A DNA stretch of 64,000 nucleotides. Origin: Blasia pusilla (Eukaryota; Marchantiophyta; Marchantiopsida; Blasiales). The number at the start of each line of letters is the position of its first letter. Position 1 is the first letter of the stretch. The stretch lies in contig CM114271.1 of the NCBI GenBank assembly GCA_050084515.1, positions 63,860,001 to 63,924,000 on the forward strand. Reading direction: 5' to 3'. The translations under genes were made by a program, and so were the position numbers. The notes under the pieces are model-generated. The model did not search any database. It was not told the origin of the DNA and saw only the letters and a list, made by a program, of their open reading frames with translations. This document shows, piece after piece, positions 13,701 through 25,635 of the stretch.

Positions 13701-14035
13701 CTTGAGTTTACCTCATGGTTCAACGTCTAGCTGCATATATTGTGCCAATTAACGCACATGCTCTCTTCTCTGCTTGTCTTGGTTGCTGTTGATATACTCG
13801 TTTCTGCAGTTGAAAAAGTGCAATTCATCGTGTTGTGGAGAACATGTCAGTTTCATTCTAAAACAAGCAAAACTTGGTGTGACTTGTTTTGCAGGGTCAT
13901 CTGCACACGTACCGGTTCTGTGACAATGTGTGGACATTCATATTGGAGAATGCTATCTTTAAAACAGACAATGAGATGCAATCAGTTGAGCGAGTGAAGA
14001 TTGTTGCCTGTGATGCGAAGATCATCTCTCGATAA
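10560..14035 (+). CDS. TFIIA-S: Transcription initiation factor IIA gamma chain (small subunit), three exons
   Basis: TFIIA gamma pairs with the alpha/beta chain and stabilises TBP on the TATA box in RNA polymerase II pre-initiation complexes in the nucleus. Coding exons are 10560-10688, 11701-11751 and 13895-14035, joined in phase 0 with GT/AG introns (GTTTAT...GCAG and GTGAGA...GCAG). They give 106 residues, the usual plant length. Exon 1 starts [20 protein letters not shown], the conserved N-terminal helical domain. Exon 2 ([17 protein letters not shown]) bridges to exon 3 ([20 protein letters not shown] ... SR stop), the C-terminal beta-barrel that contacts TBP and DNA. No frame break is seen and the ATG context (GAAGATGGCC) is good. 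Introns of 1012 and 2143 nt each hold a related LINE-like fragment. Confidence 0.95.
10760..10789. repeat. CT microsatellite in TFIIA intron 1
   Basis: An uninterrupted (CT)n tract of about 30 bp lies 70 bp downstream of the exon 1 donor site and just upstream of the LINE-like fragment in the same intron. Confidence 0.9.
10796..11185 (+). mobile_element. LINE-like 3' ORF fragment, copy A (TFIIA intron 1)
   Basis: About 390 bp aligns with copy B in intron 2 (about 12908-13320). Both start GGGGATGAAAACCTC/GGGGATGAAACCTC, share TTGGGGATCCC.ATCAGG..AGT.GATGGT.GTGAAGAGTTTCTT, and end CAAG(G)CTACGACAGG. Frameshifts and small deletions make copy A non-coding. Copy B shows the source is the C-terminal region of a non-LTR retrotransposon ORF. 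Confidence 0.65.
12795..13330 (+). mobile_element. LINE-like ORF2 C-terminal fragment with zf-RVT-type motif, copy B (TFIIA intron 2)
   Basis: An open frame of 210 codons (12780-13412) contains [20 protein letters not shown], then [18 protein letters not shown]. This matches the Cys/His pattern (C-x2-C ... H-x4-C) of the zinc-binding region found downstream of reverse transcriptase in plant LINEs. No reverse transcriptase or endonuclease domain accompanies it. It lies entirely within intron 2 of the TFIIA gene in the sense orientation. It could instead be an exonised or host-captured fragment, but the acceptor and donor sites of the neighbouring TFIIA exons are intact. Confidence 0.6.
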
Positions 14036-15349
14036 CAGGAACCCAGCTGAGCCTTTATTACTGCTGTAGCATCTCATCTTTCGGTTGTGACAGTTATGGA
14101 AATTGTATCGAAGGTGGTGCACTCTGCATGAGGCTGCTCTGGATGGTTCAATTTTGATCATTACACAGCATGCGGGATCTGAACCCTTACATGTCAGTGA
14201 AAGTAGGTTATTTGACAGGGATTTTTGTACAGGTGGTTATGTTACCAAAAAGGAGAGGTAGGGTCAGCTGAATTGTCCACCTCATACAGGTGCACTTAGA
14301 TACGCCTGATAGTGTCAGGTGGAAATTCTTGCATAATAGTCTTGCCAAACTGATGTAGAAATCAGACGTCTAATTTTGCGACAGGAGAGTCCATTCTTTA
14401 ACTCCTGCCGTTTGATTGAGGAGGTTGACACTCAATTTTGTCATGCTACTGCCATAGTTGAGGGCAAGTTTCTGTCAGTTCAATCGTGTTCATTGTTCTT
14501 TCAAATTTGTTCATGCTTGGGAGCATAGGTGCATTTCCAGTAGTTGTAGTGTAGTCAGACAGTGAAAACACGACCATGCGCTAGTGGCAGGTGGATTTTT
14601 CTTGGTCACTAGAGGGTTGTTTTTCCTGGATACCGGTCCCTTGAACTTGAACCCTACTGTGGGTAGGTTGTAAATCAGTCTTTGAGTTTCATTCACATGA
14701 AGTAGCTCGAGACGGGTGGCCTAATGTCAAGCCCTTACTCAGTTTTCTTCAAAATTAGAAGGAAAATACCTTGAGAGGCCTTTCACAGTCGTGGTTTGAG
14801 GGTTTTGAGATTAGTGTCTCCCACTCGCCTTAGAACCTATATTATGTTTAATAAAGTAAAGGTCTTTTTCTGCAGAATGTTCCGCTGAGCTGGTTTGGAA
14901 GGAATGTTTGCTTAGAAAGACGTCAGGAAGATCAGAGAAGTTTACCCGCTTTAACTACGAGGGCATCTAATAACAACCTGAATCGACTCAGAATTTGATT
15001 TAGGGATACTGACTGAAGGTCTGTCACCTAACAATGAAAATAGTGGGACAGCAGCAAGAGGTGTTGGAGGAAAAGTCAGCCAAGAGAAGAAGAAAGGCAT
15101 CGTGTCATTGAAAAATGGAACCACAAGGTGGGCCTAGTAATCTTAGTAAAATTGAAGGAAGGCTTACTGTTTCTCCCTGAAGTCTTAGGAATATTACATT
15201 CGCCACAGAAGATGTGATAAACTAATTATGAAGTTTTATTTCCTTTCGGAAGTCTCTGTTTTCTAACGTAACACCAAGTACTGCTATAGTGCAGACGAGT
15301 TGATGCCCGTGCTGTGACGGATGATCTTCAAGTTTTAGAAGACCCATGG
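14036..15349. other. TFIIA 3' flank, no further gene recognised
   Basis: The first few hundred bases are presumably the 3' untranslated region of the TFIIA gamma gene; no poly(A) site can be assigned. The rest has ordinary composition with only short ORFs. Confidence 0.4.
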
Positions 15350-15605
15350 CTTCATTTCCCTTTGTCAATCAACTTAATTGTCTCTTGTTAATCGAATTCC
15401 TTATTTAAAAGTGACATGTGTTAATTCTACAAGAACCTTTAGAAGACAAGTGTCAACACAATAAGAACTTTCATGTCTTCATTTCCTCTTGTCATTCAAT
15501 TTAATTGTCTTATGCTAATTGAATTCCTTCTTTTAAAGTGACATGTGTTAAGTGTGTTAACACCACAAATGACAAATGTCAACACAATAAGAACCCTTAG
15601 AGGCC
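15350..15605. repeat. Two tandem copies of a ~127-bp unit
   Basis: The unit at 15350-15476 recurs at 15477-15605 with moderate divergence. Both copies contain CTTCATTTCC, AATT(C)AATTGTCT, GAATTCCTT, AAAGTGACATGTGTTAA and TGTCAACACAATAAGAAC. The GACATGTGTCAA-type motif resembles subterminal Helitron sequence, but no end motif was found. Confidence 0.7.
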
Positions 15606-18600
15606 ATGTGTCAACACCTTAGGAGACTTTGCCTAATCCCATCCTTTTGTAATTATGTAGTTTAGGATCAAGAATGGATGAATTTGCTTTCTCTCATATA
15701 TAGTTATGTACCTTTTGGAGATTAAGATAAAATATGTTTTGATCATTTCATTATTATGTCATGTTAATCAGAAATTCTACCATTAATCAAGGATTGTCTA
15801 AATGTTTAAAGTGGAAAATTGGAATTTCACTTCCATAAGGAAATAAACTCTCCCTCTCTTGCCTTATTTGTCGGAAAATATATAATTTCTACTAAAACAC
15901 TTGAAAAGATTCCCAACGTTCAATCTAAAACCTCCCATCTATGAAGAGGATTTCTATAATATATTTTAAAAATATTGGGATGAAAATGATAGGAGGAAGA
16001 TTGGGTGACATGGAAAGGAGAATGAGATACTTAGAATAAATAGAGAGAAACGAATGCCAACCAAATATCACTTCCACACTTTTGTCCATTCTTTCATTAG
16101 CTTTGCTTTGTCTTCAACATGGCCTCTAGGAAAATTGTCTTCCTAAAAAGTTGCACACCCTCAATAGTCTGGATCAACACATATTGGAATAAAGTCTAGA
16201 TTGTCATATATTGGAACTTTGGAGTTTCACACTCAAGAAGTTGCCATAGATTTCCAAATGAAGAAATTTTAGAAGCATAATATGACATGAAACTTAGTCA
16301 TTTGAAAGAAGAAAATTTTCTGAAATTCCTCCCAAAAAAAGTCATGCCTTTTTCCTTCTTGATTTTGAGATTTGCAAATCTCCTTCCTTTCTCCAGCCCT
16401 ATTCCTCATTTATAAAAGAAATAGTCTAATCTTTTTGAAAAAAATGTTCTACCATTCTCTTAGGTTCTCTCCTCATCTTTGATTCAATATTTAATCCAAA
16501 ATATGGTTAATTTTCCTATCCCAACCAAACCCCAAAATACAAAATGAAATTCCAAAATTTTTCTTTTTTTCCAAGATGGGAAAAATAAGTAATAAGAAGA
16601 AGAAAGAAAATTGGGAAAAAATGATGTTTTCGTATAAAACACACTTTTCTATATAATTTCATTATAAAAATGAAAACATATGTTCTCTTTCTCTCCTAAC
16701 CGTAGTATTAGCTTAATACAAATATACAAAAGAAATAATTGCACATATGACAAGGTAGAGAACCTAGAAGTCCTCATCAAATGCCCCTAATAATATGAAT
16801 GAATTAAAATCTGTTAGTTCCCATACTAAACATATGTTTAGTGGTAAAGAAAGAAATACATAGAATAACTTTCCTTATTGAGTGTGTCCATACTTTCCAC
16901 TTGAAAAATGAGTGTCTCTGACTACTACACTTTTACATAACTGACAAGAAGTCTCCATCACTTCTACGACCCACCATAGCCAATGGTGGCTTCTATAGTG
17001 GGCATCAACTTAGGGAGATGCGACTTCTAGAAGCCCTATTGTTGATAGTCATCTTTATTTAGTTGTGGTTGGTATTATTGTTTCTTTAGTGAGGTTAAAT
17101 TTAGGGAGATTTTCCCTTTTCGTTAGCATTGGGCCGGGTGTGGTCTAGAACTCCCTAAGACCCCCTCGTACTTCTAATGGGTTCTCATATTTTTTTTTAT
17201 TCATGTAATGTATTCCCCGCATGAGCTCTCATGCTTTTGTGACTCTTCACAACCTATTAGAAAGCATAAAAGAGGATTTGAATTTGACCGACGGAAATAC
17301 ATATCTCCATTGAAGAAAATAAATGGGTTGGATAAACACCAAGCATGAATTTGACCAAGATTTCCGAGCACATGCGACTACAATAAATCTACATGATTAA
17401 AGTAAAATATCTTTTTAATGAAAAAATTCTTTTCTCGACAAGCATGACAAGAAGAGAATGGACAATACAACTCTTCAACGATCATGGCTAAACGAAGATG
17501 CAAGAGATCCAACAACATTTTTCCGCATGCCCCCACTCCACTCTTGCCGAATGTGAAGTTTTGGTCTCATAGACATGTATTTGATTAAACATATCAAACC
17601 ACATGTGCAACCATAAGAATCCATTAAATCTCCCTATTTTTTTCCCAATTCCCATAATATGTATAGTCCAAACGATGAATAGAGCTCCTCTCCTCATGCT
17701 ATGGAAAGTCTAGCATCATTCCCCATGAGACAATTTTATTCCGAAAGGAAAATGTCCTCTCCCATCTCAAGGGTTGGAGCATTGGTGATCCCTCCATCTC
17801 TAAAAAAAAGAGACGAAAGGCATCCATGTGAGGATATAAATAAAACCCCTCTAGAGCAATAAAAGGACTTTTTCGTTCGCCTCACACGTTTAAGAAAAAG
17901 GAAGAGAGCGTTTAAGAAAAAGAAGATCATTTTTGAGGATTCAACCAACAAAACCGGTGACTTTTACATCCTCAACTAGAAGACATTTTGTGAATAAGTG
18001 AAATAGTTACAATGTTGCACTTAAGTGAAGAACAACTTGTGATACATTTAAAAAAAAAGGAATAACCTTAAAGATTATCCAGCAAAAGAGAAAATGGACT
18101 AATTTTTGGAAGACATATTAGTTACTTTAAGGTGTTGAAAAAATTAAACAAAACTCTCATATTAAGTTGACTTAGTTTTAGAAAGCTTTCTGGTTCTTTC
18201 CGGAATGGTATCTCTCCTTTAGCTATGAAGATAATCAGTGCTACATACCATACAAGGTACATGAATTCACAATACTCATCCTTGTAAAGTAATTAGGGTT
18301 GGAATAAATTGGATGAGTAAAAAATTCACCAACAGGAACAAAAGGAGATTCGAAAGAGTAATGACATCTATAGCCACAACAGTACCATCTATATTGAGAA
18401 GAAATAACATATTCCTCTAAAACGTGAAAAGAAATCAAAGAAAATTTGTATAAATCAAAGTTTCAAGATGAAAATTTAATTTGGGAGACAAGCTTATAAT
18501 AAACAGAAGACAACTTGAATTCTTTGGAGGTTCCTTGACTTTATGTAAGAAGATCTTATCGTATGAATTTAGTTGGTCCTTCTATGTTTACTCTCATGAA

Positions 18601-19099
18601 TATATTTGAATGTTTAATTCTTAAATAGAGATTATTATTTTCATTAGCACTTTATACATGTTAAACTCCCTTCTCATGCAACATATCCTAAGTTTCATAA
18701 GGAATTCATGAAGAGATATTTGATTTTGAAAAAAAGAGGGACGGAGAGAAAGTGAAAACTTCTCAAATGAGGCGAAGAAGGTAGGGAGGTAGGCAAGTTT
18801 ACATCGTGGCCCCAAAAGGTCCTATGTAATTCCCATTTTAGGATGTCATGTTGAAATAAGAGATGATCTAAATGTTGGTCACCGTTTTCTTTTATCGATT
18901 GAAATCTTTGAGATTTTCCATTTATTATGTATCTTACGACACATTTGGATGTCTTGATAGCAATGTGTATGTAGTTAAAGTGTCCTCTTTTGCGAGGCCT
19001 TTCCTTCATGTATCTCCACTGGGATCTTATGTCATAACATGCAAGGTTGAATAAAATGGGTACTCTAGGTCCATTATGATTTGTTGCAAATGAGGTTTC
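15606..19099. other. AT-rich intergenic DNA, nothing recognised
   Basis: Long A/T-rich stretches with short ORFs on both strands (60-144 codons) that show no conserved motif. No RNA gene or complete element was seen. Confidence 0.5.
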
Positions 19100-19405
19100 T
19101 ATTGAATACTGAGTTATAGTCAAGCTCATAAGGCACCCAAACTACTATATTTGATACTCACACGAAATAGGATAGCTTAATCTTGGTTAATCACTTAAAC
19201 ACGATTATCTTAACTAGGGTTAGCTAATCATAATTAGTCTAAGTTAAGACTATGGTTAGGATTAGGTTTGCTTGTATATACCATATATGATTGAGAAGGG
19301 GACCAGCCTCCACTCATTCTCTTATTACAAATTTTTTTTTCCATGGTGGTGTGTGAGTGTGAGAGTCATGTCCCATCAGTTATGCTTCTTTAGCAATTTT
19401 CTATA
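19100..19405 (+). repeat. 5' LTR of copia copy 1
   Basis: It is about 306 bp, begins TATTGAAT and ends just before the primer-binding-like sequence at 19406. It aligns along its length with the LTR of the second copia copy (25324-25635, minus), sharing AGCTTAATCTTGGTTA, CTAGGGTTAG, AATCATAATTAGTCTAA and the GTGTGAGTGTGAGAG stretch. Confidence 0.8.
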
Positions 19406-22400
19406 TGATATCAAAGCGATAGGAGAACATCAATTGAAATTCTCGCTATTTGAAGAGAGAAGAGAGGCAAGAGAAGGCACAATTCGAGTTTGGGAGAAGG
19501 AAATTTTGATCAAAGCTCAATGGCAAAACATTTCAAGTGGAGTTGTGGCGGTGAAGAAATTTGAGGCGTTTTTTAGGGTCTTCCTAATGGATTCAGCAAT
19601 CTGGATCTGCGCAATTACGATGAGCCCAAAAGATGGTTTGAACATCTTGTAGAGCTTGTCAAAATATTTCCAACGCATCCAAAATCGCTCAATTATGACA
19701 TTATGAGCTCATGCAAGAGCAATTTTAGTGTAAGAAAGTGCAATTAGTGAAGGAAAGTTGCGGAGTTTGCTCTCTACACCCCAATTTTGACTAGTTCTTC
19801 CATACAGTTAGTCAATTTTGGAAAATTTGAGGTCAATTTATGTGTAGGAGTGGTCCATGCTCCAATTGGAGCAATGGAGAGCCTAAAATTACGTTTGGTG
19901 AGTAAAATCGTTCCTCATGGAGTATTCCTCAGGAGCAATTACAAGCAAGAAGCTAGATAAGTAGAATTACAATGTTTGGATGTTTTGCATGAAATAATTT
20001 CTAATGGGTCAAGAACTAAGGGAGCTTGTTACAAGTGATGAGGCCAAACCAGAAGGGGACTCAATAGACTTGAATGTTCACGCTTGGAATAAATGCGTAA
20101 GGCAAGTAATCCAATACCTCTCAATAACGATGAGTTCGCCAATGATTAGTCACATTCAAGATGTTGATACTCCGAAAGAGGCTTGAGATACATTGGAAAA
20201 TCTATTCGAGACATCTAAAAAGACCAAAAAGATTTAATTGAAACAAGAAATGAGGAATGGATTGCAAAACATCAATGACTATGTTTTGGATATCAAACAT
20301 AGTTTTGATCACTTGAATAACATTGGAGTGATTATAAAAGATGACGATCTGATTTTGTTCACTCTTCAAGGCCTTCCAAAAGTTTAAAAATATTTTGAGA
20401 CCTCTATCTGTGTGAGAAAGATATATCCAACCTTTCAAGAGTTAGTTCCACTCTTAATTAGTGAGGAGATGAGCATAAGTAGGCAGCGATAGCTGACCTA
20501 GTACGCAAGAGAGTACCCTATTTATAGATAATGGATCAAATAGAGGCAGAGGTCGTGTAGAAACTTCCGTGGTCCTGGTGGATATCAAGCATATGGAGGA
20601 AGAGATGCTCAAAAAAACTTTTCTGAATCAATTGTGAACCAGTACCAGACACAATCCTAAGGTGGTGATGGTGGGAATCCTTGGGATCGAGGTTAACAAT
20701 AGAGGGTGTGTGGATCTTGTAATTACTGTGGAATAAAGGGTCACTATGCAAAATTTTGCTTCAAGAAGAAGGTAGATATGGGAATGGGAGCCTTACAATA
20801 AAAAAACTATGTAGAGCAACAACATCAAGTGCAGTATCAAGAACAATAATATTTACAAAATGTTACAGGTGTGAAAATAAAAAATTGGTACATCGACTCT
20901 GGTGCATCAAATCACATGACCTGATAAGCTAAATGGTTCAGTAGTATGGATCCGGTGAAAGATCTTGAAATAGTGCTCAAAAGAGATAATACCAACATCA
21001 TATCACGTAAAGCGGTAAAATTCCAATAACATCAAATGATCTTTGTGCTCTTGGAAATATTCTCGATGTTCCTACTATTACAAGAAATTTTATCTAAGTA
21101 GGACAAATGGTAGAAGTGGATTATTAGGTGATGTTTAACACATATGACCGTTTCATTAAAATAATGGAGGACCACATTATGATATCCAAAAAAACAAGAT
21201 CTGAAAAAATTAGATATTTCTATGCTAGAGATTCAAACAATAATATATGGTCAATAAGTCATAGATCTAAATGTATGGCATAAGAGAATTAGGCATATGA
21301 ATCTTCAAAGATAATAGAGTATTTCATCATCTAATCTAGTAATATATCTTCTTAAATTATTGAGTCCTACTATTTTAGAGGTATGCCCTCTTTACCAATT
21401 TGGAAAAAAAACTAGGTTTCCATTTCCAAAGCAAGGTAGAAGAGCATCCAAGATATTGGAGTTAATTCATAGTGATGTATGGACAATATCAGAACATAAT
21501 CTTAGTAGTTGCCAGTACTTTGTTTAATTTATTGATGACTTTTCTAGATATGTATGGGTATACTTTTTGAAATCCAAGTTAGAGGTATTCTCAATGTTCC
21601 AAACATTCAAAATTCTAGTAGAGAAATATACTAGAGAACACATTATGAAATTATGTTATGATGGAGGAGGAGAGTATATTTCAACAGAGTTTAATGACTA
21701 CTTACATCAGAATGACATCCAACAACAAGTGACTTGCGGTTACAATCCACAATAAGATGGAATGGTTGAGAGGAAGAATCGACATATTGGTGAGGTGGCA
21801 CGTGCTATGCTGAATGAGAAGAACATGGCCAACGTGTATTGGGCATAATAAGACTCCATTTGAAGTTCATGATAAGACTCCATTTGAAGTCTTCATAGGA
21901 AGTAAACCTGATTTCTCCTTTCTAAAAGTATTTGGTTGTATTTGTTATTCTTATGTTTCTTTTGAAAGATGTCAGAAATTAGACCCCAAATCTGAAAGAT
22001 GTATCTTCATTCGCTATGCTGATGAAACTAAGGGATATAAGTGCTATATTCCATCCTCTGGGCAATTTATTATTAGTCACAATGTTATTTTTGATGAGCT
22101 AAAGTCATGGTATGCTCCAACTAAGGCTACTCCTCCTTTAAACCGTATGTTTAGGGGGAGAATATGACTATAAACCAATAGATATTGCCTATAAATTCCC
22201 CAAGTACTAGTGCAAGATTAAGAGAGGTTCTAGATTCTTTAGTTAAATATATCAATCCATGGTCAGAAAGAGTACATATATCTTATTAGTCTGTTAACAC
22301 TAGTCACATGTCAAAGATATCCATCTCTAAACAACAACTTTGTAGATCAAATAGAGTCCCACATCATGTTCATAGATTTATAAATGAAGGATTCCTTATG

Positions 22401-22598
22401 ACACATCATGCATATCTGATGACTACCCTTCAAGAACAAGAGCCAAGTTATTTTCAAGAAAGCTACAAGCAAGCTCAAATGAATTGAAGCTATAGAGGAA
22501 GATCTTGCTACATTAAGACATCAATAGACCTAGAAGCTGGTTGATATGCCTTCTTGCAAGAAAGCTACTGGTTGTAAATAGGTTTACAAAGTCAAGCG

Positions 22599-23239
22599 TA
22601 TCGTGCGCATACACATCGCTACACAACATACATCGCTGTCACCGAACACACACACAAATACGCACGCTCCCATGCTAACTCATGACATCCAAACAACGAG
22701 ACAAGAAGTACCAAAATATCTCCAATAAAGTAAGATCCAATCTCTCTCTACACCATCTCATACCATAGTTCTCAAAGATATGCACTCTCTCTCATGTCAA
22801 ACCAAACCCACTCTCCTAATGAGAGGCTTGGATTACACTCACAAGGCAAGGGACCATAACTCCGCCGCCTCATGCCAAGAGATTCAACAAAGAGAGAATG
22901 AACTCTCAAGCTCTATCTCCTTGAGGTATACCCCTCCCCTCTTCCAAGCTCTCTCCAAGATAACCTATGCTCCCAAGTCACCTCCTTGGCTCTTGACCTG
23001 ATGTACGAGGTCAAGGGCCACTTACCAAAAATAGAAAGTGGATCATATATTCAAAATGGTACTTACCTAAAATAGTAAGTTCCTCAATATGGCTCCAAAT
23101 GAGTCGAAACAAAGGGAAAACCTGCTCTCTCAGGTTTCCCGGGGCCTCATCAGGTCATCCTTGACCTACTGAGCCTATCCTCTACTATTCACAAAGGCGC
23201 TCTACTAGATCTCACGGATCTATCCTAAGAGACGTGACA
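22599..23239 (-). mobile_element. Solo LTR-A inserted in copia copy 1 (antisense)
   Basis: It is a 641-bp LTR in minus orientation. Read on its own strand it begins TGTCACGTC and ends CGTGCGCATAC-complementary ...CGATA, a mutated ACA end. It is flanked by 4-bp duplications AGCG at 22595-22598 and 23240-23243. Removing it restores the copia reading VYKVK followed by RNKDGT, which fixes both ends precisely. It therefore arrived after the copia element and its internal region was lost by LTR-LTR recombination. Confidence 0.9.
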
Positions 23240-23414
23240 AGCGCAATAAAGATGGTACAATGAATAGACACAAAGCCAGATTGGTAGCCAAGGGCTATGG
23301 ATAACAATATGGCATCGATTATGAGGAGACATTTAGCCATGTTGCAAAGATGGCATCTACGAGAACAGTGGTTGCATTTGTAGTAAATAAGAAGTGGAGA
23401 TTACATCACATTGA

Positions 23415-24192
<778 letters not shown>

Positions 24193-24305
24193 TTGAGGTC
24201 AAGAATGCCTCCTTGAATGGTGATCTATATGTGGAGGTATACATGATTCAACCACTTGGATATGAGACTCCAAAGTTTCCATTCCGCGTATGCAAGTTAA
24301 AGAAA

Positions 24306-24467
24306 AGGTTATCAACATACAACACAATGATAATTGTATGATTTTGTCCTCTCAAGACATTTAGCGAGGAGTCATAATCACATGCCCTGAAGCCCAATTC
24401 TTGTAGGTTGTATGTAATCTTGCCATACCAAGCTCTTAGGGCTTGCTTAAGCCCGTATAGAGCTTTG
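24306..24467 (-). other. ~162-bp inverted segment inside copia reverse transcriptase
   Basis: The plus strand reads copia RT as FPFRVCKLKK up to about 24305 and resumes with STEDMVEQVKLKL at about 24477. The sequence between must be read on the minus strand to give ALYGLKQALRAWYGKITY ... HTIIIVLYVDN. The second copia copy (minus, about 26.7 kb) has these peptides in one continuous direction. The piece is inverted in place, with nothing obvious lost. Confidence 0.88.
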
Positions 24468-25097
24468 ATTATTGGGAGTACTGAAGATATGGTAGAACAA
24501 GTCAAGCTAAAGTTACAAGAAACATTTGATATGAAGAACTTGAGAGAACTCACATACTTCCTTGGAGTTGAGTTTATCAGGGTTGTAGAGAGCATGTAGC
24601 TATTACAACGACAATACGCTCTTCACATGCTTTCAAAATATGGTATGACAGCTTGTAAGCCAATCTCTACACCATTGGACCAAAGTGTGAAGCTAAGAGT
24701 GGATGAAGGATAGTTGCTTGTAGATTCTAATATATACAAGTGCCTGGTCAAAAGTTTGATCTATCCGACTATAATAAGGCTAGACTTGAGCTATGCGATT
24801 GGCCTAATGAGCCAATTTATGGGAGCACCTAAAGCTATGAGAAGGATTATGCGGTATGTTAAATTCTTTGTTCAATTCGAGCTTCAATTTGAAACTTCTC
24901 TGACTTTATAATTATAAGGATTCACAAATGCTGATTGGGCAGGAAGCGTATTTGATAGATACTCCACTTCAGATTATTCATTTACTTTGGGAAGCACAAT
25001 TATAAGTTGGGCTTCAAAGAAGCAACCGTAGGTTGCTTTGTCTTCAACACATGCTGAGTAAACCAAAGCAACCAATGCAGCATGTGACGTAGTGTGT

Positions 25098-25323
25098 TGC
25101 AGCCTCATAACCCAAAACAAAAGCAAAGCAGATCATAAAAAATTTAGCAGGCTCATTCTAGGATGATTGCGCTTTGGAGAGGTATCTTGGAAGAGTCACA
25201 AGAGACAAAATGCATAAATAGAGTTTGTGCGTTTGATGCGTTTATGGGCCGAGACCATGAAATCTGGAACAAACGTGAACCAAGATACGAGAGTAGTCCA
25301 GTCTAGGAAGGTTGATTGCCAAA
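25098..25323. other. Spacer between the two copia copies
   Basis: It lies between the broken 3' end of copia copy 1 and the outer end of the 3' LTR of copia copy 2. It has no recognisable element or gene. Two convergent copies of one family separated by 226 bp suggest an inverted arrangement with a deletion. Confidence 0.5.
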
Positions 25324-25635
25324 TGTGGAAAACTGCCAAAGAAGCATAACTGGTGGGCAAGGGCTCTCACACTCACACACCACTACGGAGGATGAAATTT
25401 GCGATGAGAGAATGAGTGGAGGTTGGTCCCCTTCTCAATTATATAGGATATGTACAATCAACCCTAACCCTAACCTTAATCATAGTCTCGAGTTAGACTA
25501 ATTATGATTAACTAACCCTAGTTCAGATAATCGCGCTTAATTAACTAACCAAGATTAAGCTTCCCTACTTCGTATGAGTACCAAATGTAGTAGTTCAGGT
25601 GTCTTATGAGTTTGATTGTAACTTAATCTTCAATA
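25324..25635 (-). repeat. 3' LTR of copia copy 2, with adjacent polypurine tract
   Basis: It is 312 bp, starting TATTGAAG directly after GAGTTTGAGGGGGAG (polypurine tract at 25636-25650, minus strand) and ending TTCCACA. It pairs with the 5' LTR at 19100-19405 of the opposite-facing copy. Telomere-like CCCTAACCCTAACC occurs inside it. Confidence 0.85.
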
